From: Blastococcus sp. TML/M2B
Lineage (GTDB): Bacteria; Actinomycetota; Actinomycetes; Mycobacteriales; Geodermatophilaceae
Length of the DNA: 64,000 nucleotides
Assembly (NCBI RefSeq): GCF_016612865.1
Contig: NZ_JAENZZ010000002.1
Coordinates: forward strand, 806,001 to 870,000
Direction of reading: 5' to 3'
The position numbers and the translations under genes were made by a program. Of this stretch, positions 44,901 through 53,870 are shown one piece after another. How positions within the stretch are numbered: the stretch's first letter is position 1; every line of letters starts with the position of its first letter. The notes below the pieces were generated by a model that did not search any database, had not been told where the DNA came from, and worked only from the letters and a program-made list of their open reading frames with translations.

Positions 44901-45843
44901 CGTGTCCTGGAACGGGCTGCTCGGCGAGGTGCGGGACCAGAGCAGCCCCAGCCTGGCGCAGTTCCTGGAGGACAACGGCGTCGAGGTGGAGGACCTCTAC
45001 CGCGGCACCGGGCGCAGCTGGTTGGACCTCCGACGGTCGGTCGGGTGGGACACCAGCACGCCCGGAACGGACGACAAGGCGCTCGCCGGCGCCTTCGGCC
45101 GGCTGCTGCACATCGACGACGTCGAGCGGCTGGAGTTCATCGAGTCCTTCGCCAGCGTCGCCAGCCGCCGCCAGCACCTCGACGTCAGCGAGCGGGTGCA
45201 GCGGCTGGCGGCCATGCTCCACTTCTCCATGTGGGGGTGGCGGGTGCCCTTCACGAGCATGGCGGATTCGCTCGAGCTCCTGCTGGCCAATCCCGGTCGG
45301 GCAGAGGAGCTCATCGAGCTGAGCGGAGCCCTTCGCGAGCGCATCCGCCACGCCACACCGACCCTGGATCTGACTGAGCCCTGCCCGCTCCACCTGCACG
45401 CCCACTACAGCCGGGATGAGGCCTTCGCCGCGTTCGGCATGCGCGACCTCAGCGGTACGTTCGGCTCGGGCGTTCGCTGGATCCCCGGTGACCAGGCCGA
45501 CGTCTTCTTCGTGACGTTGCACAAGACGGAGGCGCAGTTCTCCGCCACCACGATGTACGCCGACCGACCGCGCTCACCGACGCTCTTCCAGTGGGAGTCG
45601 CAGAGCACGACCGCGGAGACGTCACCAACAGGGCAGCGGTACGTCAACCACCGCGAGCACGGCTCCACGGTGCACCTCTTCCTCCGGGAGACGAAGACGA
45701 CGGAGACCGGCGGCACGCCGCCGTTCCTCTACGCCGGCCCGATGACGTACGAGTCGCACACCGGCGAGCGCCCCATGCGGATCCTGTGGCGGCTGGAGCA
45801 CGAACTGCCCGCGTCCGTCCTCGAGCTCGCCTCCACGATCTGA
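41980..45843 (+). CDS. Tandem fusion of two SF2 helicases ending in DUF3427
   Basis: The 1287-residue product has a short coiled coil (RALRRERDELLARVDDLELQ). It then has an XPB-like helicase (about residues 95-500): RPWQREALDAW, VTGAGKTFVG, IADECHRYGAPG, GLTATFERE and VQRLGRVLRLK. A second DEAD-type helicase follows (about 565-950): PFPYQQEILDDL, MATGTGKTVVSAL, VVVDEFHHAEAST, LLGLTATPERADG and LQQLGRGLRLSEDKT. The C-terminal region (FQWESQSTTAETSPTGQRYV, FLYAGPMTYESHTGERPMR) is DUF3427. DUF3427 helicases usually carry an N-terminal PLD-type nuclease; here a whole second helicase takes that place. The HNH gene starts 22 bp downstream. Confidence 0.88.
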   Translation: MSTHDDAIVDPWVVLRRLMAENRALRRERDELLARVDDLELQLLAEPTTDVTVEDSGPVLHPRPSDDTDREAAGIMPPPVAVPEVLRRPARARRTYPDLPDLGDLLRPWQREALDAWRAAGHRGVVEAVTGAGKTFVGLAAARDALVAGGRVVVVVPTTELQDQWHAGLVERLPGVRIGRLGGGRQDDLDTHDVLVAIVNSAARRTFHPREDDLLIADECHRYGAPGFAQALEGGFENRLGLTATFEREDDGIEAYLRPYFGGIVFTLWYDRALTEGIIAPFDIALVAVDLSAEEQREYDYCSDRMDVAARTLENRFGVSRDSYGAFMSTLNRLARGQGQDSASAYARMYLGPMSARRGLLAGSQRKLDALALLEPAVRSAHGALVFTQTKESAASAADVFEDAGIPASTLYSGLDREERRDRMTAFRDRVAHLLAAPRVLDEGVDVPEADLAVIVAANRSRRQLVQRLGRVLRLKSDGRAARLVILYARGTFEDPTLHDDNPLASVLPHSRRSAEFSLPDDRDALLRFLIGDGWEPGELVDAAPVPSTSEVPAALEDVSSASEPPVRPFPYQQEILDDLAAERIVHGHSRNLVVMATGTGKTVVSALDYQRLRAAGTVETLLFVAHRKELLAQSRDTFRRVLDDDTFGELFVGGERPRAWQHVFASVQSLAHLDLDDLSAQHFDFVVVDEFHHAEASTYRRLLEHLAPTVLLGLTATPERADGADVRRWFDGRTAVELRLWEALEQKLLSPFEYYGIHDGVPLDQLQWKRGRGYDVTELTELYTRSQGRIRVILDALRGKVADPLRMRALGFCVSVQHARFMAEAFTAEGIPSVAVTSETSATERAAALAALADRSVNVLFTVDLFNEGLDLPAIDTVLFLRPTESATVFLQQLGRGLRLSEDKTHLTVLDFIGAQHRDFRFDKRFRALTGTSRGGLRQEVERGFPHLPDGCRIEMDPVAQDVVVDNIKRSLSVSWNGLLGEVRDQSSPSLAQFLEDNGVEVEDLYRGTGRSWLDLRRSVGWDTSTPGTDDKALAGAFGRLLHIDDVERLEFIESFASVASRRQHLDVSERVQRLAAMLHFSMWGWRVPFTSMADSLELLLANPGRAEELIELSGALRERIRHATPTLDLTEPCPLHLHAHYSRDEAFAAFGMRDLSGTFGSGVRWIPGDQADVFFVTLHKTEAQFSATTMYADRPRSPTLFQWESQSTTAETSPTGQRYVNHREHGSTVHLFLRETKTTETGGTPPFLYAGPMTYESHTGERPMRILWRLEHELPASVLELASTI

Positions 45844-45865
45844 CCACTAAGCTGCCGTCGGGCCT

Positions 45866-46804
45866 GTGAACGACAGCGGGTCTGCACCTGAGGACGGGGG
45901 CGCTGTGCTGGACGAGCAAGTGCGGACAGCGATGTTCGCCCACCTTGAGCGGCTCACCGCCCTGCACCCCGAGGGGGTGAGGTCCGCAGAGATCAACCAG
46001 TTCAGCGTCGGAGGACAGCCGCTGAAGCTCGTGGTCCAGCCGGGCATCTGGAAGCCGGCAGCTTTGGACGCCGCTCTGACGATTCGCACGACCTTCACCG
46101 CGCCCAACCAACTCCCCCCGTATGAAGACGCCATCGCGCCGGGCGGCCTGGTGAAGTACGCCTACCGCGGGACGGATCCCGACCACTCCGACAACCGCGC
46201 CCTCCGACGGGCTCTACAGGAGCAGCGGCCGCTGGCGTACTTCATCGGGGTGGCGAAGAGCATCTACCAGGCGCAGTTCCCCGTCTACGTCGTGGCCGAG
46301 CACCGCGAGGAGCACGCCTTCCTCATCGCCGTCGACCAGGCACAGCGCTTCGTCGACCCTGAACTTATCGATGCCCTGACTCCCGACCGCCGGTCGTACC
46401 TGGAGCGGGTCGTGCGCGCTCGGCTGCACCAACCGGTATTCCGAGCCCGGGTCCTGCAGGCCTACTCGAAGCAGTGCGCCGTGTGCCGCCTGCAGCACAC
46501 CGACCTGCTGGACGCCGCTCACATCGTCCGCGACTCCGATGAGGGCGGGCTCCCCGTGGTGCCGAACGGGCTTAGCCTCTGCAAGATCCACCACGCCGCG
46601 TACGACCGCAACATCATGGGCGTGCGGCCTGACTTTGTCGTCCAGGTGCGGAGGGACATCCTGATCGAGGTCGACGGGCCGATGCTCAAGCACGGCATCC
46701 AGGAGATGCACGGAGCCCGATTGAGCCTCCCTCACCAGCAGGGCGCGCGGCCTGACCCGGAGCGCCTCGAGCAGAGGTACGAGGAGTTCCTCGAGGCAAG
46801 CTGA
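45866..46804 (+). CDS. HNH restriction endonuclease-like protein
   Basis: The 312-residue product has an N-terminal half with KYAYRGTDPDHSDNRALRRA and RPLAYFIGVAKSIYQAQFPV, as in many putative HNH restriction endonucleases, where this part may recognise modified DNA. The C-terminal HNH nuclease reads CAVCRLQHTDLLDAAHIVRD, then NGLSLCKIHHAAYDRNIMGV (CxxC ... AH ... N ... CxxHH). GTG 45866 is 22 bp after the tandem helicase stop, so the two form an operon. A joint restriction role is inferred. Confidence 0.85.
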   Translation: MNDSGSAPEDGGAVLDEQVRTAMFAHLERLTALHPEGVRSAEINQFSVGGQPLKLVVQPGIWKPAALDAALTIRTTFTAPNQLPPYEDAIAPGGLVKYAYRGTDPDHSDNRALRRALQEQRPLAYFIGVAKSIYQAQFPVYVVAEHREEHAFLIAVDQAQRFVDPELIDALTPDRRSYLERVVRARLHQPVFRARVLQAYSKQCAVCRLQHTDLLDAAHIVRDSDEGGLPVVPNGLSLCKIHHAAYDRNIMGVRPDFVVQVRRDILIEVDGPMLKHGIQEMHGARLSLPHQQGARPDPERLEQRYEEFLEAS

Positions 46805-46927
46805 CGAGCCCCGCTCCTGACGTCAGAGAACCGTCGCTTCGCCGTGGTCCGGGTTCGCCGTGCAGCTGGTACGACGGTCCCGGGTCCGCATGACCGGTGA
46901 CCGTCCGAGTTAGCCGTCAGCGCCCTG

Positions 46928-48793
46928 TCATGGCACCGCGTTCGCCGTAACAGCGGTCAGGTCGTCGGGGTTCCAGAGTTGCTTGGCAATATCGCGGTAT
47001 AGGTTGCCACGCTCGACGATGTCAGCCGCCTTGAACTCCTCGTGGGCGCGAAACGGCAGACCCGAGTCCTTGACGAAGGCCAAGAAGCCGGGGTTCTTCT
47101 CGTAGGCCTGGGGATCCAGACTGCCGGCAAGCAAATTCTGACTGAAGTACCTCGGACGCTTCTGCGCGTAGGTCTCGTCGTTGTAGCTCGCGTTGAACTG
47201 CTTGGGCAGCAGCAACAGGTCACCGATCCGATTCCGATGACGAGCAAAATCGGCTTCGTGGCTGAAGTCTTCGACGTGCCGCTCGGGATGATCGGCCCAG
47301 ATGTGCTCAACCTCGTACTTCACCTTCGCGCCGTTCGTGAGCTCGATGTAGTTCGACGCTTGGCCAGATTTCACGGTGATGTGATCGGTGATTCGAGCCA
47401 GGATCTTGTGGAGCTGGCTCCGGTTCTGCTGGTGGACGTACAAGCCGTCGTAGTCGAAGGACTCGTCGACCTTAAGCAGGTAGTCACGCAGCAACTTGGC
47501 CAGGTCAGGCTCGCTGAGGCCACGGATGTCGCGCATGACCGTGAACATGGCATATTGCATCGTTGAGTACGCCGTCGCGCGGAAGTTCCATATGCGGCGC
47601 GCGAGGAGGATGTCGGTGAACCGGCCGACCAACTCCAGCTTTCTGTCGATGGCGGCTGCGTTGTCATCGACTCGGAGCGGCGCCAAGAGCAGCTGATTCT
47701 GCAGTGTGAACCCGAGGTCGGCGTTGAAGCGGATGAAGCGCAGAGCGCTGTCTGGCTGGAAGGGCCCCGTCGATGCGGTAAGGATGCGCGCGTAGTGGTG
47801 GCTGTAGAAGTCGAGGTCACGGACCACAAAGTTATAGAAGTCGTCGCGCGCCTTCAGGCCAACGCTATCGTTGGCGCCGCGGAGCCAGCGGTGAAACTCG
47901 GTGCCGATCCGATCCCAGTCCTCGGGACGCGCTCCCTTCCTGCGCTCACGAATCTTGGTCGAGTACTGGCTTCGCAGCCACGTCTTGAGGAAGTCGGAGC
48001 TGGCGTCCTCCGCCTGCTCGTCGAGGCTGCGCAGCCGTTTGCGCCACAGCTCGTTGGCCTTTGTGCGAGGCTTCCCGTCTTCCATGTTGGCGAGCAAGTA
48101 CCCCTTGAGCATGTCTGCCGGGGTGAGCTTGAGGCCGCGATCGTTCATTGTCTCGAAGATGGCGTAGGCGTCGTCGTCGCTGTACGCAGTGATCTGGACG
48201 AGCTGGACCCGGTCCTTGAGCCAATCGATGAAGAACGGGAGCGCGGCCCCCTTCAGCTCGTCAGGGAAGATTCCGTCGAGTTCCGCGTACCTGGCTACGA
48301 GCGTGTGAACTGACTCCGCTGCGTCCGAGGGCGGTTCGTATTCGCCGAACTCGAACAGGGCCTCCATGCAGTCGTTGCGGTCGGGAACACCGAGGTTAAA
48401 CGACTTCTCACCGAACTTCTCCGAGTAGATGAGCTCGTCGATGCTGACGACCTCTTCTCGCCCCTGCTGGAGACGCCGTAGGTACGTGAGGAACAGCGTA
48501 AGGCTAGTCAGCCGCTGCTGGCCATCGACAACGAAGGGCTGACTGCCTTTCTGTGAGATGATGATGGAACCGAGGTAGTAGCCGGGGTACTTGGCGACGT
48601 CCTTGCGGGCGTGGTCGGACTCATAGAGGTCGAGGAACTTGGCTGTTAGATCGGCGACGAGCTCAGCGATCTGCTTCGACTCCCACTTGTACTCGCGCTG
48701 ATAGTAGTCGATCGAGTACTTCTTCTTTTCCAAGACTTCGGCGATAGTCTTGGCAACGCCGTCAATCGTCCGGTCAATATCGGTCCCAGTCAT
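46928..48793 (-). CDS. DUF262/DUF1524 (GmrSD-like) protein
   Basis: The 621-residue product starts with a DUF262 domain: IDYYQREYKWESKQIAELV and FVVDGQQRLTSLTLFLTYL, where DGQQR is the ParB-like nucleotide-using motif. Later it has YAIFETMNDRGLKLTPADML. The C-terminal DUF1524 HNH-like nuclease shows KYEVEHIWADHPERH and RNRIGDLLLLPKQFNASYND. GmrSD of E. coli, built the same way, cleaves glucosylated hydroxymethylcytosine DNA in an NTP-dependent manner. ATG 48793 lies 5 bp after the Res stop, with GGTAGGGACG as the ribosome site. It is the last gene of the five-gene operon. Confidence 0.87.
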   Translation of the reverse strand: MTGTDIDRTIDGVAKTIAEVLEKKKYSIDYYQREYKWESKQIAELVADLTAKFLDLYESDHARKDVAKYPGYYLGSIIISQKGSQPFVVDGQQRLTSLTLFLTYLRRLQQGREEVVSIDELIYSEKFGEKSFNLGVPDRNDCMEALFEFGEYEPPSDAAESVHTLVARYAELDGIFPDELKGAALPFFIDWLKDRVQLVQITAYSDDDAYAIFETMNDRGLKLTPADMLKGYLLANMEDGKPRTKANELWRKRLRSLDEQAEDASSDFLKTWLRSQYSTKIRERRKGARPEDWDRIGTEFHRWLRGANDSVGLKARDDFYNFVVRDLDFYSHHYARILTASTGPFQPDSALRFIRFNADLGFTLQNQLLLAPLRVDDNAAAIDRKLELVGRFTDILLARRIWNFRATAYSTMQYAMFTVMRDIRGLSEPDLAKLLRDYLLKVDESFDYDGLYVHQQNRSQLHKILARITDHITVKSGQASNYIELTNGAKVKYEVEHIWADHPERHVEDFSHEADFARHRNRIGDLLLLPKQFNASYNDETYAQKRPRYFSQNLLAGSLDPQAYEKNPGFLAFVKDSGLPFRAHEEFKAADIVERGNLYRDIAKQLWNPDDLTAVTANAVP

Positions 48794-48798
48794 CGTCC

Positions 48799-51700
48799 CT
48801 ACCCCGTCACGAGTTCCATCAGCTTGGAGTAGCTGTCGGCGACGTCGTACTTTACTTGGCCCTCGAACTTCTTGTTGACGTCGGCGAAGAATTTCCGGGC
48901 GCATTCGATCTTCGCGTCCTCGATACCTTTCAGTTGAAGGGTAGAGAGGGAGCCCTTTGTCTCGGCGACGAAGTACACGTGCTTGACCGAACCCTCGGTG
49001 AAGGCGATCGCCCAGTCGGGATTGTAATCGCCGACCGGCGTTGGAATGAAGAACCCGCGCGGCAACTTGGCGTACACCTCTACCTCGGAGCTTGTGTCCA
49101 GCTCCGTGACGAGATCACGTTCAACCTTCGAGTCCGTGACGACGTAGTCATACACGTGCTTCTTGAGCTTCTCACCAGCCTTGGCGAAGTCCTGGGCACT
49201 CTGGTTCTCCGTGAAGATGGCCATGTCGAAGCGGTCCTCCAGCGCGTCGTACGCCAGATGCTCGACGATAACCGTGGCCTTCTGTTCGTTGATGAGTCGC
49301 GCGGCTTCGGTAATAAATTGCTCCGGATTCAGGCGGAACTTGCCGAACGTGTTCGGATTGATCCGCCCAAGGATCGCAGCGGCAGTGCGCCGAGTGAGCT
49401 GGGTCTTCTCGGTCACCTCCCCCAGCAGGTCGTACTTTACCTGAGACCCGGCAGACACTGTCGCGGTCTGGGTTGATGTCGTGGAGACGTCAAATCCGGT
49501 GCCACTGGTCAGGTCATCAGCGTCTAGCGACTCCCGCTGCCTGCCGGCCTGGACGACGTACTGCATGGCTGCGACGTTCAAGTGGGTGTCGAGTGATGCC
49601 ACGCACTTGCCCACCAACTCGGCCGAGTCGAACTCGACCTGATAGACGGCCTTGTGGTTGATCCGACTCCAGAGCTCTTGGAACTCCTTCTTCTTGAAGT
49701 TCGCCTCGTTGAGGGGGATCTTCTTGGGTTTGCGGTCGTTCGTCGGCGCGGGGATGTCGATGTACAGGGCGTCGATCAATGGCCAAACGAAGTCGATGAC
49801 CGGCTTGAGCACTTCGGACAACGGCTCCGCGAGCGACCCGGCGTCTTTGTCCTCCTTGTACTTCTGCGTCACGAGCCCGTCGTCGTCGACGTAGTCGTTG
49901 CGCACAAGGTAATTGTACAGAGCGGTTGCGAGCTTCTCGTCGACGTCGCTCTCGCCGGACTCGGTGTGGATCGTCATGCCAGTAAAGAACTTGATGCTGG
50001 CCTTTCGTGGGCGCAGCGTCGCCAGCGACTCTGCGATCTCCTTCTGCAGCCCGGCGACGAAGTCGGTATAGGACTCGTCAGTCACGACGGTCAGCTGGTT
50101 GATGGCATGCACCGTAACGGGATTGTCCATGCGCTCGCCATCTTGGTTGACGGCGAGCCTCAGTCCACGCCCGATCTCCTGCCGCCGCGAGATGGTGTTG
50201 TCACTCTTCTTGAGCATGCCCATGACGAAGACATTTGGATTGTCCCATCCTTCGCGGAGGGCCGAGTGCGAGAACAGGAACCGCACAGGCTCATCGAAGG
50301 ACAACAGACGTTCCTTGTCCCTGAGGATCAAGTCGTAGGCCGCAACGTCCTTCGACTGGCCCTTCTCATCGCCGGTCTTGTGCACGTCGCCGTCGACGAG
50401 CCGCTTGCTCTTCTTGTCGATCGAGAAATAGCCCTGGTGCACATCCCGAGCTTCGTCACGGCTGAGGTACTTCTTGTATACCGCTGTTGCGTCATCGAGC
50501 TCCAGCTCCCCGAGGACCTCCTCGACGACGGCGGCGTACTCCTCCTCGAACACTCGTGCGTAGTCGCCAAGGGTGTCCTCGCGGTCGTAGTCGCGGTACT
50601 TGGCGACCTCGTCGATGAAGAAGAGCGAAAGAACCTTGATGCCTTGGCCGAAGAGTTCACGCTCCTTAGCGATGTGCGCGCGGATGACTTCGCGGATCTG
50701 GATACGCCGCTTGGTCTGCTCGGTGACGTCGCGGTCGGCGAGCTGCCCGGCGATGACGATGTCCCCGTTGCTGAGCGTGATGGTGTCGTCGATCGCGCTG
50801 ACGTCGGTGACCACAAGGTCCTTATAGGCCTCGAGGCCGTTCGCGAGGTCATGAAGTCGGGTGCCCTGGGTGACCCGCCTGGGTTGCCGCTTGATCGGAC
50901 CGCCCTTTGTCTGCACTTCCAGTTCCACACGGGCCGTGGGCGGCTGGCCCTTCTTGACCTCGATCGCATCGAGGTAGAGGTAGGCGGTGGAGCCGGCCAG
51001 GCCCTTGACCGTAATGCCACGGACAGCGATCTTCTTTACGAGCTTCTGGTTGTATGCATCGAGGGCGTCGAGTCGGTGGACTTTGGTGTGCTCAACCTTG
51101 TGAGTGGCCGAGTAGCGCAGCACCATCAGGGCGTTGAAGCGGGACAGCGCCTCAAGCGACTTCGGAGCACCGATTTTTTGTGGCTCGTCGATGATGACGA
51201 TAGGTCTGTTCGCGCTGATCACGTCGATCGGCTTGCGAGACTGGAAGTCGTCCAGCACATCGTAGATGCGCCGGTTGTCCTTTCCCGTGGCGTTGAAGGC
51301 TTGGATGTTGATGATCATGACCTGCACGCCGGCGTCTGAACTGAATCGCTCGAGCTCATGCAGCTGCGAGGAGTTGTAAATGAAGAAGCGCGGCTTGGTG
51401 CCGTAGGTCTGCTGGAAGTGTTCAGCCGTGACGTCGAACGACTTCTTGACGCCCTCGCGAATCGCCACGGACGGGACCACGATGATGAACTTCGACCAGC
51501 CGTACCGCTTATTCAGCTCCATGATTGTCTTGATGTAAACGTAGGTCTTGCCCGTGCCAGTCTCCATCTCGACGTCGAGGTTCGGAGCGCCGAGCGCAGC
51601 CTTGCTGTCCGCAACCCTCGGCGCCAGCGGCAAGTTCCGAGATTTCTGAACCTGGTGAAGGTTGGCGAGCAACTGGGCCGCGGAGAGCTCGATCTCGGCG

Positions 51701-51882
51701 TTGCGCAGACCGGAGTCTGATGTCGTACTTGTCCCGAACAGGGCCGGCGCGGTGCTCGGCTTCACCTTGCCAGGGTCGATCCTGTAGGAGACGTCACTAC
51801 GTCGAGGTTGGCCGGAGAAGACGTCAACGACCGAGTCGACAGCGCCCGTCTGGTACAGCTGGGTCTTGAATTGAAGCTTCAT
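48799..51882 (-). CDS. Type III restriction-like Res subunit (SF2 helicase-nuclease)
   Basis: The 1027-residue product begins MKLQFKTQLYQTGAVDSVVD. The helicase has Walker A METGTGKTYVYIKTI, PIVIIDEPQKIGAPKSLEAL (motif II DEPQ), RYSATH and LREGWDNPNVFVM with EIGRGLRLAVNQDG. The C-terminal endonuclease reads NPDWAIAF then VYFVAETKGS, a PD-ExK pattern. This is the restriction subunit of type III systems, which translocates and cuts when Mod recognises unmodified sites. It starts 5 bp after the Mod gene and is visibly less GC-rich than backbone genes. Confidence 0.9.
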   Translation of the reverse strand: MKLQFKTQLYQTGAVDSVVDVFSGQPRRSDVSYRIDPGKVKPSTAPALFGTSTTSDSGLRNAEIELSAAQLLANLHQVQKSRNLPLAPRVADSKAALGAPNLDVEMETGTGKTYVYIKTIMELNKRYGWSKFIIVVPSVAIREGVKKSFDVTAEHFQQTYGTKPRFFIYNSSQLHELERFSSDAGVQVMIINIQAFNATGKDNRRIYDVLDDFQSRKPIDVISANRPIVIIDEPQKIGAPKSLEALSRFNALMVLRYSATHKVEHTKVHRLDALDAYNQKLVKKIAVRGITVKGLAGSTAYLYLDAIEVKKGQPPTARVELEVQTKGGPIKRQPRRVTQGTRLHDLANGLEAYKDLVVTDVSAIDDTITLSNGDIVIAGQLADRDVTEQTKRRIQIREVIRAHIAKERELFGQGIKVLSLFFIDEVAKYRDYDREDTLGDYARVFEEEYAAVVEEVLGELELDDATAVYKKYLSRDEARDVHQGYFSIDKKSKRLVDGDVHKTGDEKGQSKDVAAYDLILRDKERLLSFDEPVRFLFSHSALREGWDNPNVFVMGMLKKSDNTISRRQEIGRGLRLAVNQDGERMDNPVTVHAINQLTVVTDESYTDFVAGLQKEIAESLATLRPRKASIKFFTGMTIHTESGESDVDEKLATALYNYLVRNDYVDDDGLVTQKYKEDKDAGSLAEPLSEVLKPVIDFVWPLIDALYIDIPAPTNDRKPKKIPLNEANFKKKEFQELWSRINHKAVYQVEFDSAELVGKCVASLDTHLNVAAMQYVVQAGRQRESLDADDLTSGTGFDVSTTSTQTATVSAGSQVKYDLLGEVTEKTQLTRRTAAAILGRINPNTFGKFRLNPEQFITEAARLINEQKATVIVEHLAYDALEDRFDMAIFTENQSAQDFAKAGEKLKKHVYDYVVTDSKVERDLVTELDTSSEVEVYAKLPRGFFIPTPVGDYNPDWAIAFTEGSVKHVYFVAETKGSLSTLQLKGIEDAKIECARKFFADVNKKFEGQVKYDVADSYSKLMELVTG

Positions 51883-51887
51883 CTAGG

Positions 51888-53862
51888 TCAGACGGCCTTC
51901 ACATCGGTAGAAGGCGAGAGTTCCTTAAAGATCTGTTCAGCGTTGATGCGCGCGTCATCGGAATCGAAGCCAAAGTCACGAAACACGGCGCGAAGCGGCT
52001 CGCGCTTGGCGAGCGACCGCACGAGATCGGGGCTCACGTTGTCCTCGAAGCAGGCAATCAGGACATCGTCCTCCATGACCAAGACCTCGTAGCCTTCGAC
52101 GCTCTCGACGGCGATCGGTGTGGAGATGTCCAGCCCCCAGCCAAGCAGGACTTCGAAAAGCAGGTCCTCACCGGACCGTCCAGGCTTGACGCTGTGCTCC
52201 AGCTCGCTCAGCTGGAGCTGGTCGGTGTCATCAGGGGAACGTAGGACGTCCGCCATGTTGGAGGAGTCGATGCGGAACGTTCTGAAACCGATATCGAGAC
52301 GGTCTCCCGTCATGCCCGCCTCCTCGCGGAGTCTCAAGCCCACCTGCCGAATTCGTTCACGAGCGATCTGCCCGATCTGAGTGAAGCCGGCCTCACGGGC
52401 ACCGGACTTCTCCGGCGTCTCCTCGTCGAGTTGAACCATGATGAAACGCCGAGACCCGCCGTCAACGGAGTTCAAGTGCATCACCGCATGCGCGGCGGAG
52501 CCCGACCCCGCGAAGAAGTCCATGACCAAGGCTTCCCGGTCCGATCCCGTCACAACGTCGAACCATCTGGCCAGCACATACTCATCCTTGGGGTAATCGA
52601 AGACGCCTGGTCCGACAAGGCGCGCCAGACGTTGCGAAGCAGTCGTTCGGATCTGGGTGAAGACCGACTCTGCGACTTGACTGTCCAGCTCTTCGAGGAA
52701 GGTTTTCCCCCGCGGAATTTTTTTCTCGTCCTGTCCGAACTCGACGAGGCCGGCTTCAATCTGCTCCTTGAGCCTGGCTTCGGTGAACCTCCACCCGGTG
52801 CTGGGGATCGAGACCGGCCTGCCCGTCACAGGATGCAGCACCTCGAATCGCGGTCCCCCTCCTCCCGGCCAACCGAGATCCTTGTCCGCGTTGTAGATGC
52901 GGCCGGTGTCGTCGATAGTCTTGAAGCGCGTCACGGCGGCGGTGATATCCGGCTGCATGGAGAGCCACGCACGATAAATGGACGTTGCTGCGGCGGCATC
53001 ATAACCACTCTCGGCCCCACGCCTCCCGCCCCGCAGCCAACGCCTCATCGACACCGGTCTTGCGCTCTCGCCACCGAACCCCGAGCTCCTGAAGGCGCGC
53101 CTCGTTTCGCGCGTAGATCACCAGGTAGTCATGTCCGACAGAGACATAGCGAGAGTCGTTTTTGCGGCCACCCTGCCAAACGACGGTCGCGATGTAGTTT
53201 CGTTCGCCGAACGCCTGATTGGCGACCGCACGCAAGTTCGCCAATTCGGCATCGTCGATCGACATGATCAGGACCCCGTCGTCGGCCAGCAGGTTTCGCG
53301 CGAGGATTAGGCGCGGATAGATCATGCTGAGCCAGTCAGAATGAAACCGGCCATTGGACTCCGGGTTTGCATGAAGACGAGCACCCTCGTCATCAATTTG
53401 ACGAGACCGCCGTAGATATTCGGCCGTCGACTCCGCGAACTCGTCGCGATACACGAAGTCATTTCCGGTGTTGTACGGCGGGTCGATATAGATGACCTTA
53501 ACCTTGCCCAGATATGACTCTTGGAGCAGCTTTAGCGCGTCGAGATTGTCGCCCTCAATGAAGAGATTCTTCGTGCTGTCGAAGTCGACCGACTCGTCGC
53601 GAACGGGACGCAGCGTCTTCGCGATCGGAGCGTTGGCGGCAAACGCCGCCGCGCGCTTGCCTGGCCAGTCGAGCTGATAGCGCTCCCGCGGCCCCTCGAC
53701 TAGGTGATCAGAGAGTTCCTGGCGAAGCAGATCGAAGTCGACTGTACTGACCGAAATTCCTTCGGCGTCGACGGTCTCTGTGATGACGCGGGGGAACAAT
53801 TCAGCGATTTTGGCTACATTGCTCGCTGTCAGGTCCGGTGACGCCATTCGGAGCTTCTCCAC
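51888..53862 (-). CDS. Type III-like adenine methyltransferase Mod, one frameshift
   Basis: About 657 residues after correction. The methyltransferase motifs are in beta-class order: YIDPPYNTGNDF (motif IV) in the first half and DFFAGSGSAAHAVMHL (motif I) in the second. The N-terminal AKTLRPVRDESVDFDSTKNL is typical of Mod proteins. The frame breaks near 53013-53018. Removing one base from the CCCC run there restores GREAWGESGYDAAAATSIYR. GTG 53862 follows GAGGG; ATG 53847 is an alternative. Mod modifies one strand of an asymmetric site and guides Res. The broken frame, if real, would disable modification while Res stays intact, which is unlikely to be tolerated. Confidence 0.87.
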
Positions 53863-53870
53863 GTTGGCCC

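Noticed and set aside
46805-46927. Terminator between the HNH and DUF262 genes
   Set aside because: Only a 7-bp inverted repeat (GACGGTC/GACCGTC) with a 19-base loop was found, too weak to call.
51888-53862. Phase variation of the type III mod gene
   Set aside because: Phase-variable mod genes carry long simple repeats; the break here is one base in a run of four, better explained by an error or mutation.
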